From Splendidivirga corallicola (GTDB lineage Bacteria; Bacteroidota; Bacteroidia; Cytophagales; Cyclobacteriaceae): DNA of 64,000 nt. Position numbers and translations under genes: made by a program. Numbering within the stretch: position 1 is the first letter of the stretch; every line of letters starts with the position of its first letter. The notes under the pieces were generated by a model that ran no database searches, was not told the DNA's origin, and was given only the letters and a program-made list of their open reading frames with translations. This document shows, in pieces, positions 1 to 8,596 of the stretch. The stretch spans positions 62,001 through 126,000 of the forward strand of contig JAUJEA010000011.1 in assembly GCA_030442035.1 (NCBI GenBank), given 5' to 3'.

Positions 1-1519
1 TAATGATGTCATTGAAAGCATAGTCCAGTTTTGCACGACCAAAAGTTGTAAGATTAGAATTATCGCCGTATTGAAGCAACGTTCCTTCATCGGCAACACC
101 AAGCGACAGGTAATACCTTAGCTTTTCGGTTGATCCGGATGCTGACAAGTCATAGTTTCTGGTAACGGCAGTGCCATACATTTCCTCAAACCAATCGGTA
201 TGACTAAAAACCAGGTAAGGTGTATCCGGCCAGGGTACAACTCCAGTGATGATATGGGGATAATTGGGATCGAGGTAATTGTTATCCTTGATTTGATCAA
301 AGGTCAGATTGTTATCTTGTATGTAGTTGATTACATTAGAATGACCGAAGAATGGTGAATCACCATTCAATTCCCATGCCTTGGCCCATAGTGTATACAT
401 TTGTATAACATTTGTCTTCACCGGCTGGATGGATGGAGTTCTAAAAGTGGTTGTAAATCCGGCATTCACCCTTGCTTTATCTCCGCTTTTGGTCGTAATC
501 ACAATGACACCGGCAGCTGCCCGGGAACCATATACAACACCTTCACCATCCTTCAGGATAGTGATGCTCTCTATATCATTGGGGTTAACACTGTTGATAG
601 CTGCAGTAGCCCCGGCTGGTTGGGGAACACCATCAATTACTACCAGTGCACCACTATTAGATCTGGCAACCGTTCCCTGGATTTGTATATCTACCTCTCC
701 ACCACCTACACGACCGGGATTTCTTCTGGTCACAACCAAGCCTGGCGCTAAACCAGCTAATAAATCAGCTGTACGAGCTGTAGGCCTGTCTTTTATCTGA
801 TCCGCTTTGATCGTAGCTACCGCACCGGTGATATTCTTTTTTTCCTTGGTTTGATAACCTACAACTACAATTTCAGACAATGTTGAAACATCCGGTGTTA
901 AGGTCATATCAATGATTGATCTTCCCTCTATTTCAACTTCTTCTCTTACGTAACCGATGTAGGAAAATACAATAGTAGTAGCGTCATCAGGAATCGTCAA
1001 TCTATATTTACCATCAGAATCTGTAATGGTACCGATGCTTCTATCTTTTATTAAAACATTAACTCCAGGTAATCCTGTTCCGGTTTCATCGGTCACTTTC
1101 CCTGAGATATCACGATCCCATTGCAAATATTCATCTTTGGATAAAAAACGCCTTTTGGGGTTGTTTTGGCTCCAAACATAAATGTTTTTATTTATACGCT
1201 TGAAATTATACCGAAATTCCTCTGAAAGCTTTTCAAGAACATGTTTCAGTTTGGATTTCTTTAGTTTGAGATCAATCCTGTAATCACTTTCAATGGCCTT
1301 TCCTTGTGCCACGAACACAAAATCTGTCTGACCTTCGATCATACTCAGGATATCTTCAAGTGAGGCATTTCTGGCAGAAATTGACACCTCTACCTGCCCC
1401 AGGGACTGACCCAGCGATTCATTCGCCAGTACAAATTGCATGGATACAATTTGAATGATGAAAATGTAAAACGAATGTTTTGATACATCCATAATTAGCT
1501 TAAGTAAGTTTCGTTTCAT
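1..1519 (-). CDS. SusC/RagA-family TonB-dependent outer-membrane receptor, C-terminal part off the window
   Basis: The first 506 codons of a SusC-like receptor are present; the rest of the beta-barrel lies beyond position 1. The start is the ATG at 1517-1519, followed by a signal peptide with a hydrophobic stretch at about residues 16-33. An STN domain (about 42-115) follows, then a carboxypeptidase-regulatory-like beta-sandwich (about 138-215, with GLPGVNV and FSYIGY motifs). The TonB plug starts near residue 220 (SEIVVVGY, then LVVIDGVPQP and YGSRAAAGVI). An STN domain is what lets such receptors signal to a periplasmic FecR protein, and a FecR/ECF pair lies directly upstream. The SusD partner would be expected to the left, outside the window. 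The identity of the imported substrate cannot be read from this fragment. Confidence 0.95.
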   Translation of the reverse strand, partial: MKRNLLKLIMDVSKHSFYIFIIQIVSMQFVLANESLGQSLGQVEVSISARNASLEDILSMIEGQTDFVFVAQGKAIESDYRIDLKLKKSKLKHVLEKLSEEFRYNFKRINKNIYVWSQNNPKRRFLSKDEYLQWDRDISGKVTDETGTGLPGVNVLIKDRSIGTITDSDGKYRLTIPDDATTIVFSYIGYVREEVEIEGRSIIDMTLTPDVSTLSEIVVVGYQTKEKKNITGAVATIKADQIKDRPTARTADLLAGLAPGLVVTRRNPGRVGGGEVDIQIQGTVARSNSGALVVIDGVPQPAGATAAINSVNPNDIESITILKDGEGVVYGSRAAAGVIVITTKSGDKARVNAGFTTTFRTPSIQPVKTNVIQMYTLWAKAWELNGDSPFFGHSNVINYIQDNNLTFDQIKDNNYLDPNYPHIITGVVPWPDTPYLVFSHTDWFEEMYGTAVTRNYDLSASGSTEKLRYYLSLGVADEGTLLQYGDNSNLTTFGRAKLDYAFNDII

Positions 1520-1554
1520 ACTTTTACATTTAGGTAATTAATAAATTTGATTAC

Positions 1555-1611
1555 TTCCCGAATTCACGGTTCGGGAAATTGGGCCTTAGGTTATTCGAAC
1601 TAGCCTAAGGC
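1555..1611 (-). promoter_or_regulatory. Two tandem dyads in the FecR-SusC gap
   Basis: Two perfect inverted repeats fill the gap between the FecR gene and the SusC start. One has TTCCCGAA at 1555-1562 pairing with TTCGGGAA at 1570-1577. The other has GCCTTAGG at 1583-1590 pairing with CCTAAGGC at 1604-1611. In the SusC direction there is no U-run after either stem, so they do not look like ordinary Rho-independent terminators. A leader RNA structure, attenuator or protein-binding dyad are all possible. The other two FecR-SusC gaps in this window carry comparable structures with different sequences. Confidence 0.5.
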
Positions 1612-1681
1612 TCTTCATTTTTTACTTGGTAAAAAATAGGATAAGAACATTTTTTTTAAATCATCTCATAGGCACTTTGTT

Positions 1682-2692
1682 TTATTTACAACCTTTACCT
1701 GTTATAATCCATTGGTTATATCCATTAAATTCATATTCGAAATCAAGGAATGATTGGAGGCCTTTTAGAATTGTTTCCAGGCTTTCTTTCTCATACCTGG
1801 CTTTTCTGATAATGCAATCACTCATCCTCTTATTTTTAAGAATGATCTTTTGATCAAATCGTTTTTCAAGCATAATGAAGGCATCTCCAACCGAAACATT
1901 CTCCATCATAAGTTCTTTTGAATACCATGCCAGGTATTTCCTAATATCTACTTCAGTCTGTATGAGGCGATTGCTTTCAAAACTATAGACGGCTTGCTTG
2001 TTCGCTGTAAGCAGGACCTTTTTATTGTCTTCCGAAGCAGATCGATCTAAAGATTCCACCTGTACCTTGCCTGTTGCAACAGTTACCTCAATATCCTGTC
2101 CCTGATAAGCCCTGATATTAAAAGAGGTTCCTAGTACACGGGTTTTTATTTGCGCGGATTCTACTATAAATGGTCGTTCACTATTCTTTACAACTTCAAA
2201 AAATGCCTCCCCTTTCAAATGAACGGTACGAATGTCATCACTAAATTTTTCCGGGAAGGTAATAGTACTGCCGGCATTTAAACTAACTTTTGATCCATCA
2301 GGCAGTATGTACGATGCCCTTTGCCCGGATTGTGTGGTTTTGGTAACCGTAATAGGTATTTCGGTTGTTTCTGTTTCCCTTCTCACATTCAAAATAATCA
2401 CCATGATTAAAACAGAAGCAGCAGCAGCAATCTTCAATGGCAAAACCCATATTCGTTTCGATCTTTTTTTCGTTGTTCCGTTTTTTATTTTTTCAAACAG
2501 GTGTTGCCTATGCTGGTTATCAAGTACAGGATAAGTTTCAAGTTTACTCCAGACATCTTCCATCAGAGGATTTAATTCATTGGAAAGAGGTTTTTCTTTA
2601 ATATGAGAAAGCAACTCTTTTACCTCTTCGGGTGAGCATTGATTGTTTAAAAAACGCTCAAAAAGCGTATTCAATCTTTCGACATTGTCCAT
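1682..2692 (-). CDS. FecR-family anti-sigma factor (DUF4974 C-terminus)
   Basis: This 336-residue inner-membrane regulator is predicted to hold its partner ECF sigma factor inactive until the STN domain of the cognate SusC signals. The N-terminal cytoplasmic part (about 1-85) precedes one membrane segment (about 87-103, rich in A, V, I). The periplasmic FecR domain spans about 118-215 with the family motifs LPDGSKV, LKGEAFFEV and VLGTSFNI. The C-terminal DUF4974 region (about 262-330) matches STN-interacting tails of Bacteroidota FecR proteins. It lies 69 bp downstream of the sigma gene and 162 bp upstream of the SusC gene, all on the same strand. The protein ends in a GKGCK tail very similar to the end of the FecR at 35208-36221, suggesting paralogy. 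Confidence 0.94.
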   Translation of the reverse strand: MDNVERLNTLFERFLNNQCSPEEVKELLSHIKEKPLSNELNPLMEDVWSKLETYPVLDNQHRQHLFEKIKNGTTKKRSKRIWVLPLKIAAAASVLIMVIILNVRRETETTEIPITVTKTTQSGQRASYILPDGSKVSLNAGSTITFPEKFSDDIRTVHLKGEAFFEVVKNSERPFIVESAQIKTRVLGTSFNIRAYQGQDIEVTVATGKVQVESLDRSASEDNKKVLLTANKQAVYSFESNRLIQTEVDIRKYLAWYSKELMMENVSVGDAFIMLEKRFDQKIILKNKRMSDCIIRKARYEKESLETILKGLQSFLDFEYEFNGYNQWIITGKGCK

Positions 2693-2761
2693 AAGAATAT
2701 TTACAATTCATATATAATACAGTTCCGGACACCTGAAAGGGTGAGTCCAAAGAATTTTTTT

Positions 2762-3367
2762 TTAAAATTTCAGGCTGGATGAGAGTAATAAAACCAGAAT
2801 GGCTGTTTTATCGGGGTACATGGTGAAGACATTTCTTAAGTGAGCTGTAGCTGCAGTGAGATGGCTTTTCACCGTATTTTTAGATACGCCAAGATGCAAA
2901 GCAATTTGTTCATAAGACATGCCTTGTTCATTTTTAAGCCTGAAGACCTGCCTTCGCTGCTTGGGCATTTGGCTTATGGCCTGCTCCGCTAATGTGAGAT
3001 AATCTTTGTAAATAATCTCTTCTTCAGTAGAGGAGCGATGGTGATTGACCGAAGTGATCAACTGTTCCTGAACTTTGGCATCCAGGGAAGCTTTATTTAG
3101 AAAATTAATGATGTGGTTTTTGGTTATCCTGAACAGATAAGCCTGAAACGCGAGACCGGGTTGAATGGATGCGCGGTTTTTCCATATTTTGGTAAATACT
3201 TCTATGGCCACGTCGTCAGCAAGATCTTTGGATTTTAATATTTTATAGCTAAAGGCATATACTTTGTCTTTGTAAATATCAAATAAAGTCTCAAATGCCT
3301 TTTCATTGCCTTCCCGTACCTTGGTAAGCAACTGAAACGCATCGATATGTTTTTCCCCTTTGATCAT
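2762..3367 (-). CDS. ECF RNA polymerase sigma factor (Bacteroidetes SusC-linked type)
   Basis: This 201-residue sigma-70 factor has region 2 at about 20-90 (with DLADDVAIEVFTKIW) and a region 4 helix-turn-helix at about 135-185 (MSYEQIALHLGVSKNTVKSH). It starts with ATG at 3367 and sits immediately upstream of its FecR partner. It should direct transcription of the adjacent SusC operon on substrate sensing. The last ~15 residues (KTAILVLLLSSSLKF) form a hydrophobic tail after region 4. The two other FecR-paired sigma factors here have a similar tail and the orphan sigma factor at 46791-47294 does not. No convincing TAnnTTTG promoter was seen upstream. Confidence 0.94.
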   Translation of the reverse strand: MIKGEKHIDAFQLLTKVREGNEKAFETLFDIYKDKVYAFSYKILKSKDLADDVAIEVFTKIWKNRASIQPGLAFQAYLFRITKNHIINFLNKASLDAKVQEQLITSVNHHRSSTEEEIIYKDYLTLAEQAISQMPKQRRQVFRLKNEQGMSYEQIALHLGVSKNTVKSHLTAATAHLRNVFTMYPDKTAILVLLLSSSLKF

Positions 3368-3577
3368 TCAGCTATAGGTATTGTGAATCTCCCATTAAAC
3401 CCCATATACTCTTTATATTTAGTATGTGTTTGAGTAATTTCTCTCTGTAGTATTTTTTCAGTGACGAGGCTTTAACAGCTCCAACCTCGCACCTAGTTAT
3501 TTTGAGATTCTAACACAAATACAAATTCCTACGGATCTTTTGCAGAATCAAACAAATTCTTTGCACAAGACAATACG

Positions 3578-4190
3578 CAATTCGCCATTTTTTATATTTC
3601 AATAGCAGAATCGTAGCGATGGTGATTTTTTCTTATCAAAATTCAGAATTGCGAATTGGTTCCGTTAAGTCAAGCCATTGGGTATCAGGTTTCAGTCTCG
3701 CTATGATTTTGCAACCCTATTACAAATTGAGATAAGGGATGGTAATTTTGAGTTATGAATTAATGCCATTAAGATAAGCCTTCAGGTATCAGATCTTAGG
3801 CGTCAGCTAATTTAAGCTGAAATCTGATACCTGAGACCTGAAAGCTTTTAAAATGTTTCCTTAACTAAATGACATTGAATTATGAATAAATTACGAATTT
3901 CAAATGACAAATTACGATTGGTAACAGAACTTCAACACTTAAATACATCAACACCTCAACACAATTTTAGGGTACCGATGTCAGACACCTTTATGGTGTC
4001 AGTACATCTTAATTGATCGAAGTGACTATTAAATTCTAAATGAATTATGAATGACAAATTACGATTGCAACGAAACTTTAACACTTCAACACCTCAGATC
4101 TTTGTATGATAGATATCAGATGATTTTCATACAGACCAAAAAATATAATAAAGGTTAAAATCTGAGGCCTGACATCTGAATGCTTTACCA
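3578..4190. repeat. Composite palindromic non-coding repeat, copy A
   Basis: This fills most of the 953-bp gap between the sigma gene (start 3367) and the oxidoreductase (start 4321); I see no credible gene in the gap. The core 3713-4100 recurs in inverted orientation at 22741-23153 at roughly 95% identity by eye, with one ~22-bp indel in the middle. Inside the core, AAGCCTTCAGGTATCAG-type sequence at about 3777 opposes CTGAAAGCTT at about 3838. A short hairpin has the arms GACACC and GGTGTC near 3992-4010. Outer arms CAATTCGC (3578-3585) and GCGAATTG (3651-3658) are also inverted. Phrases such as CAAATGACAAATTACG occur more than once. It may be a non-autonomous mobile element or recombination scar; no transposase is nearby. 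Confidence 0.7.
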
Positions 4191-4320
4191 TATTTTCTTC
4201 AACTAAATGGCATTGAATTGCGAAATATGATAATTGCCAAATTTATTTTCAATCAATACTCCCTTTAGTACTCTATTTGTTACCCCATGGATCATATCAT
4301 TGTAAATAAATTTTATACCG

Positions 4321-5739
4321 GTGAAAAGAAGAAAAATACTAAAAGGGCTTGGTTCCTTGTCAGCTTTGGGGCTCACAGGTTTGGGAACATATTCTTGTGT
4401 TTCAAAAGAAAAAGAACATTTTAAGATAGAGATCCGGGAGAAACCTGCCGTTGTGCCAAAACTTGGCAATGAAAGAACGATCAAGCTTGGGATCATTGGC
4501 TTTGGTATTCGAGGTGAGCAGCTTGTCAAAGCATCTGGGTTTCCGGTATCAGAGCAGATGGTTGAGAGTCAACCTTCTTTAAATATTGAATACACGGCAA
4601 TTTGTGATCTTTTCGATATAAGAGCTTCCAAAGCGCAGGAAGCCGTGGGAAAACAGGCCAAAAGGTATAAGCATTATCAAGATCTTTTGAATAGTGATAT
4701 TGATGCGGTAATTATTGCTACTCCTGATCATTGGCATGCACCCATGGTCATAGATGCTATCAAGGCGGGTAAGCATGTATATGTCGAAAAATGTCTTACC
4801 AGGACACTAAAAGAAGTATACGATGTTTACAACACGGTAAAAAACAGTGGATATGTATTCCAGTTAGGGCATCAATTACGACATACCGAAAGTTACCATG
4901 CCGCCAAGGAGGTGATCCGGAAAAATCTCTTAGGGGACATTTCCCTTATCCAAACCAATTCAAATCGTAATTCGAAAAACGGTGCCTGGATATATAACAT
5001 CCCCCTTGATGCAACCCTTAACACGATAGATTGGGCTCAATTTAATCACCAGAATGCTTCACGACCCTTTGACCCTGACAGGTTCTTTCGGTGGAGAAAA
5101 TATTGGGATTATGGAACCGGAATTTTTGGGGATCTTATGACGCACGACTTTGATGCTGTTAATCAGATCATTGGTATGGGCATACCGGAATCGCTGGTGA
5201 CCTCAGGAGGTGTTTATTTCTGGAAAGACGGCAGGCAGGTACCTGATGTAGTTCAGGTAGTGATGGAATATCCATCCAGGAATTTCACATATCAATACAG
5301 TGCTACCCAATCCAATGAATATCATAGACCAAATATTATCATGGGCAATGATGCTACCATGGAAATTGGTGATAAAATGACCATCCATCCTGACCCCAGG
5401 TCAACCAAGTTCCAGGATAAACTATCGCAAGGTTTGATAGGCTCTTCCGCTCCCAGTCAGAATAGTGATACTGCGAATCAACAATTGGACGGTATATCCT
5501 CAGCCACTACCAAATACTTTGAAAAGAAAGGCATGCTCTATACCTACAAAAATGGTAAAAGGATAAGCCCAACCTACCTACACATCAAAGAATGGCTGGA
5601 CTGTATCAGAAACGGAGGAACAACAAGCTGTAACATTGATCAGGCTTTCGAGGAAGCCATTACCGCTCAAATGGCCGTAATTTCTTATAAAGAACAGCGG
5701 ACTGTAAAATGGGACAATAAGAAAAAGGTGATTGTCTAG
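4321..5739 (+). CDS. Exported Gfo/Idh/MocA-family NAD(P)-dependent oxidoreductase
   Basis: This 472-residue sugar/inositol-type dehydrogenase begins with GTG at 4321; no in-frame ATG gives a longer product. The N-terminus (KRRKILKG, then a G/L/S-rich core) resembles a Tat signal, ending at a possible lipobox Cys26. The Rossmann fold starts at about residue 54 (LGIIGFGIRG). The usual EKP motif reads E156-K157-C158, so the catalytic-type Lys is kept but Pro is replaced by Cys. A DHWH motif lies at about 138, and the C-terminal alpha/beta domain carries the family GTGIFGDLMTHDFD signature. Tat-exported Gfo/Idh proteins are common in Bacteroidota carbohydrate loci and may work as redox enzymes or glycoside-acting NAD-bound enzymes. 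It is the only plus-strand gene in the first 39 kb and is flanked by repeat copy A. Confidence 0.9.
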   Translation: MKRRKILKGLGSLSALGLTGLGTYSCVSKEKEHFKIEIREKPAVVPKLGNERTIKLGIIGFGIRGEQLVKASGFPVSEQMVESQPSLNIEYTAICDLFDIRASKAQEAVGKQAKRYKHYQDLLNSDIDAVIIATPDHWHAPMVIDAIKAGKHVYVEKCLTRTLKEVYDVYNTVKNSGYVFQLGHQLRHTESYHAAKEVIRKNLLGDISLIQTNSNRNSKNGAWIYNIPLDATLNTIDWAQFNHQNASRPFDPDRFFRWRKYWDYGTGIFGDLMTHDFDAVNQIIGMGIPESLVTSGGVYFWKDGRQVPDVVQVVMEYPSRNFTYQYSATQSNEYHRPNIIMGNDATMEIGDKMTIHPDPRSTKFQDKLSQGLIGSSAPSQNSDTANQQLDGISSATTKYFEKKGMLYTYKNGKRISPTYLHIKEWLDCIRNGGTTSCNIDQAFEEAITAQMAVISYKEQRTVKWDNKKKVIV

Positions 5740-5796
5740 TTAAGAAACACAAGCTATTTACAAATGATTTTTAACCGTCACTCCATCTTTCCATTG

Positions 5797-8016
5797 TTAA
5801 TGATCCGTTAGAAAATCAATTTCTGCAATTGTTGCAGAAGTACTGCCTCCAGCTCCTCTTAATGAGGTGATCTGAACATATTTGGTTTCTACAGTCTTAT
5901 CAAATTTCACAATTCTTGGTGTAGGATCATTGATCAGATTGCCTAGTTCAAATGTTTGAACCTCTTTCCATTTTTTACCATTCTGGCTTACTTTGATCAC
6001 ACCTTTCTCTATCAGTCCCTCCTTATAATCAGTAGGTGGTGTATATATAAAACCCGTTAAATCAACCGATTCTTGTAAATCAACAGTAATTGTTGGTGAG
6101 TCTGCCATTTTACTGCTTGAGCTCCAATAAGTAGTGGGATCTCCATCTATTGCATAACTACTTTCTCCCTTTTCTTCACCATTACTATTAGTAGTAATTG
6201 CCCAATCTTTCTTGATGATACCAAATATTGCAGTAGTTATACTGCCAGCTTCCCCATTGTCGTAAGCCCTTGCTTTAATTTCTCCTGAAGGATGAAAAAA
6301 AGGTTTCAAATAGATTTGTGAATCCTCATTTGGCTCCTCACCGTTAGTGGTATATCTAATCTTAAAATCACTGCTTAGATTTTTATGAATGTCTTCTCCG
6401 TGTGGTTTCCAGTTAAATTCATCTTTTTGGGTCTCTATTGTCAGAAGTCCTTCAAGACTACGGTTAATCGTTAATCGTGAAGGTCGAGGCCTATAATAAT
6501 GAGCTGATACCTTTGACAGCGATGGCTTTGATCTAGCCTTTAATATTCTTATTCTAAATTTGGTACTGGTGACGGGAGAGAAACGAAGTATTTTCTTGTA
6601 TCCTACAGTGGTGCCTTCAGACACTTGATGCCACTCACCATCTACCCAGGCATCCAGTGTATGCTTTTCAATCCTTTGACTCTCGGTTGCAATAGCTTCC
6701 TGAAGTACAAAACGGTTAGCGGTTATAGGACTGGAAAGCGTGAATATATAAGAACTCTTTCCTTCTTCCACCAGAACATAACTGTTCTCATTTTTATCGA
6801 GGATTTCCTTATTGCCCTGTGCCCCCTCAAGTAAATCTGTTCCATAAGTCTCTTGTATTCTTTGTCCCACTTCTCTTAATACCATCACATCTTCCTCTGA
6901 AAAACGCCCATCTCTATTTGGTGGAATATTAAGTAGGAATGTGGAATTACCACCCACTGAACGTTCATATATATCAAATACGTCATCAGCACTACGTACT
7001 TGCTGTGTGTGATCATCCCGGTAGAACCAACCTTCTCTAATAGACGTATTTGTTTCTGTTGATAGATAGTGCAGATAATTGGCATTCTTCAATTTTTCCC
7101 TGCTCCCAAGCTCTCCGTGGAGGTCTGGAAAATGTGTCATCTGGTTGGGATCATTCTCAAATGGGATGATATCCCATTCAGATTTTCTGGTCCTGCCTTC
7201 TTCATTTCCACACCACCGTACATCTTCTTTACCAAAAATCACGGCTTCCGGAGCCAGTGTCCGAATCAACTTTTTCCAGGCCAGATAGTGATACTTTTGA
7301 CCGCCCTTTCTTTTTGGGTGTGCTCCATCGAACCATACTTCATGGATGGGGCCATATTCGGTAAGTAACTCGAATAACTGATTTAAAAAATATTCATTGT
7401 AATCGTCAACCTTAAATTTAAAGGTTGTTTTGTTTTCAAAAGGCCTGCCTTCTACTGGTCTTGGAATGATCCGTTCGGTGTATTTACTAAGGTTTCCATA
7501 TAAGCCTTCGGAATTTTCAATCTGGTACAAGTCGGCAGGAGAAAGATAAACACCTAACTTAAGACCATATTTTTGGCAGGAAGCCGAAAGGTCCTTCAAA
7601 ACATCACCTTTGCCCTCTTGAAAAGGTGTGGACATTATACCGTGTTTGGTATAGCGTGATTGCCATAGTACGAAACCATCATGGTGCTTAACGGTAAGGA
7701 TTACCATTCGTATGCCGGCGTCTTTCATGGCACGACACCATTGATCAGTATCAAGGTTTTTCAAATCAAATACTTTTGGATCTTCCATCCCATTACCCCA
7801 TTCGAGTCTTGTAAAAGTATTAGGACCAAAATGAATGAATCCCAGAAATTCCAACTTTTTATGTGCATACTGATTTGATGTTGGCAAGACATTTGCCGCT
7901 TTCAAAACAATATCTTCCGCTGTGTCATCACCATTGATTTTTATAGTATTTTGAGCTTGTCCCAAGGTAGTTATGATGAACATATTCCAAAGAAGCATGG
8001 TCAAAATCTTTTTCAT
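5797..8016 (-). CDS. Secreted GH29 alpha-L-fucosidase with C-terminal accessory domains
   Basis: This is predicted to hydrolyse terminal alpha-L-fucose in the periplasm or at the surface. I chose the Met at 8014-8016 because it gives a clean Sec signal peptide (MKKILTML...GQAQ); an in-frame ATG at 8049 would add 11 charged residues. The catalytic GH29 barrel covers about residues 40-400, with HFGPNTF, KHHDGF and the nucleophile-bearing WFDG motif (Asp at about 231). The remaining ~340 residues are beta-rich. A middle part resembles a chitobiase-type C-terminal region (YTTNGEEP), and the last ~140 residues resemble an F5/8 type C (discoidin) carbohydrate-binding domain (AIDGDPTTYW). It is the last gene of the module 2 cluster and is convergent with the oxidoreductase. 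Confidence 0.93.
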   Translation of the reverse strand: MKKILTMLLWNMFIITTLGQAQNTIKINGDDTAEDIVLKAANVLPTSNQYAHKKLEFLGFIHFGPNTFTRLEWGNGMEDPKVFDLKNLDTDQWCRAMKDAGIRMVILTVKHHDGFVLWQSRYTKHGIMSTPFQEGKGDVLKDLSASCQKYGLKLGVYLSPADLYQIENSEGLYGNLSKYTERIIPRPVEGRPFENKTTFKFKVDDYNEYFLNQLFELLTEYGPIHEVWFDGAHPKRKGGQKYHYLAWKKLIRTLAPEAVIFGKEDVRWCGNEEGRTRKSEWDIIPFENDPNQMTHFPDLHGELGSREKLKNANYLHYLSTETNTSIREGWFYRDDHTQQVRSADDVFDIYERSVGGNSTFLLNIPPNRDGRFSEEDVMVLREVGQRIQETYGTDLLEGAQGNKEILDKNENSYVLVEEGKSSYIFTLSSPITANRFVLQEAIATESQRIEKHTLDAWVDGEWHQVSEGTTVGYKKILRFSPVTSTKFRIRILKARSKPSLSKVSAHYYRPRPSRLTINRSLEGLLTIETQKDEFNWKPHGEDIHKNLSSDFKIRYTTNGEEPNEDSQIYLKPFFHPSGEIKARAYDNGEAGSITTAIFGIIKKDWAITTNSNGEEKGESSYAIDGDPTTYWSSSSKMADSPTITVDLQESVDLTGFIYTPPTDYKEGLIEKGVIKVSQNGKKWKEVQTFELGNLINDPTPRIVKFDKTVETKYVQITSLRGAGGSTSATIAEIDFLTDH

Positions 8017-8338
8017 ATTGCAGTATTTATTTTTTTTCTTGTCGTGCATATTTTTTAACTCAAAGTCTTATTACAGGTACTATAAATTTGTATAGTAGTC
8101 TTTGTTATTGTTTCCTTAATATGTGCTGGTTCACGTTGGCTACTGGTTAAAAAAACAATAGTCGCTGTGATGTCCTTTTTTTAAAACAAATATTTCAATG
8201 GAATCCCTTTCACAATAATCAATTAAGTTTTTTAAAATGCTAAATCGTTCTTTCAAATATCCGAAGTTAATGGTATAATTTGTATAGGATCATTGTTTTT
8301 AGCTATAACTATTGCTTTTCGAGAAGACAGAATGCTCC

Positions 8339-8518
8339 TCAATCTTCGCCTGTCGTCTTGCAAACAGGAGGCTTTAGTTTCTTTTGGAAAACAGGAAATA
8401 TCCATTTTTCTATTAAGTATCCTCGATTAGCATTAGGGGTGTAGATACGGTCTACCACCAGCATGACATTGCCCAAAGCCCATATAAAAACCAGGATGTA
8501 TTTGACATCAGGACTGAA
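8339..8518 (-). pseudogene. Possible gene remnant in the 547-bp gap between two fucosidase genes
   Basis: A 59-codon open frame with no usable start sits in the gap 8050-8596. It is bounded upstream by an in-frame TAG (8519-8521) and ends at a TGA (8339-8341). The predicted peptide has protein-like composition, with a hydrophobic stretch (YILVFIWALGNVMLVV) followed by a charged tail. It could be the degraded end of a membrane protein or chance. I do not recognise a family. The rest of the gap holds nothing I can identify. Confidence 0.25.
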
Positions 8519-8596
8519 CTAAAGGGATAAAATGAACTATTCTAAGGCTCACGTTAGAGTATTCATCCAAGCTTTAAAATAAAATTTCTGTATTTT

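Noticed and set aside
4203-4529. A 108-codon minus-strand frame overlapping the start of the oxidoreductase
   Set aside because: It lies opposite a well-supported Gfo/Idh gene and its repeat-rich upstream, with no domain or start context.
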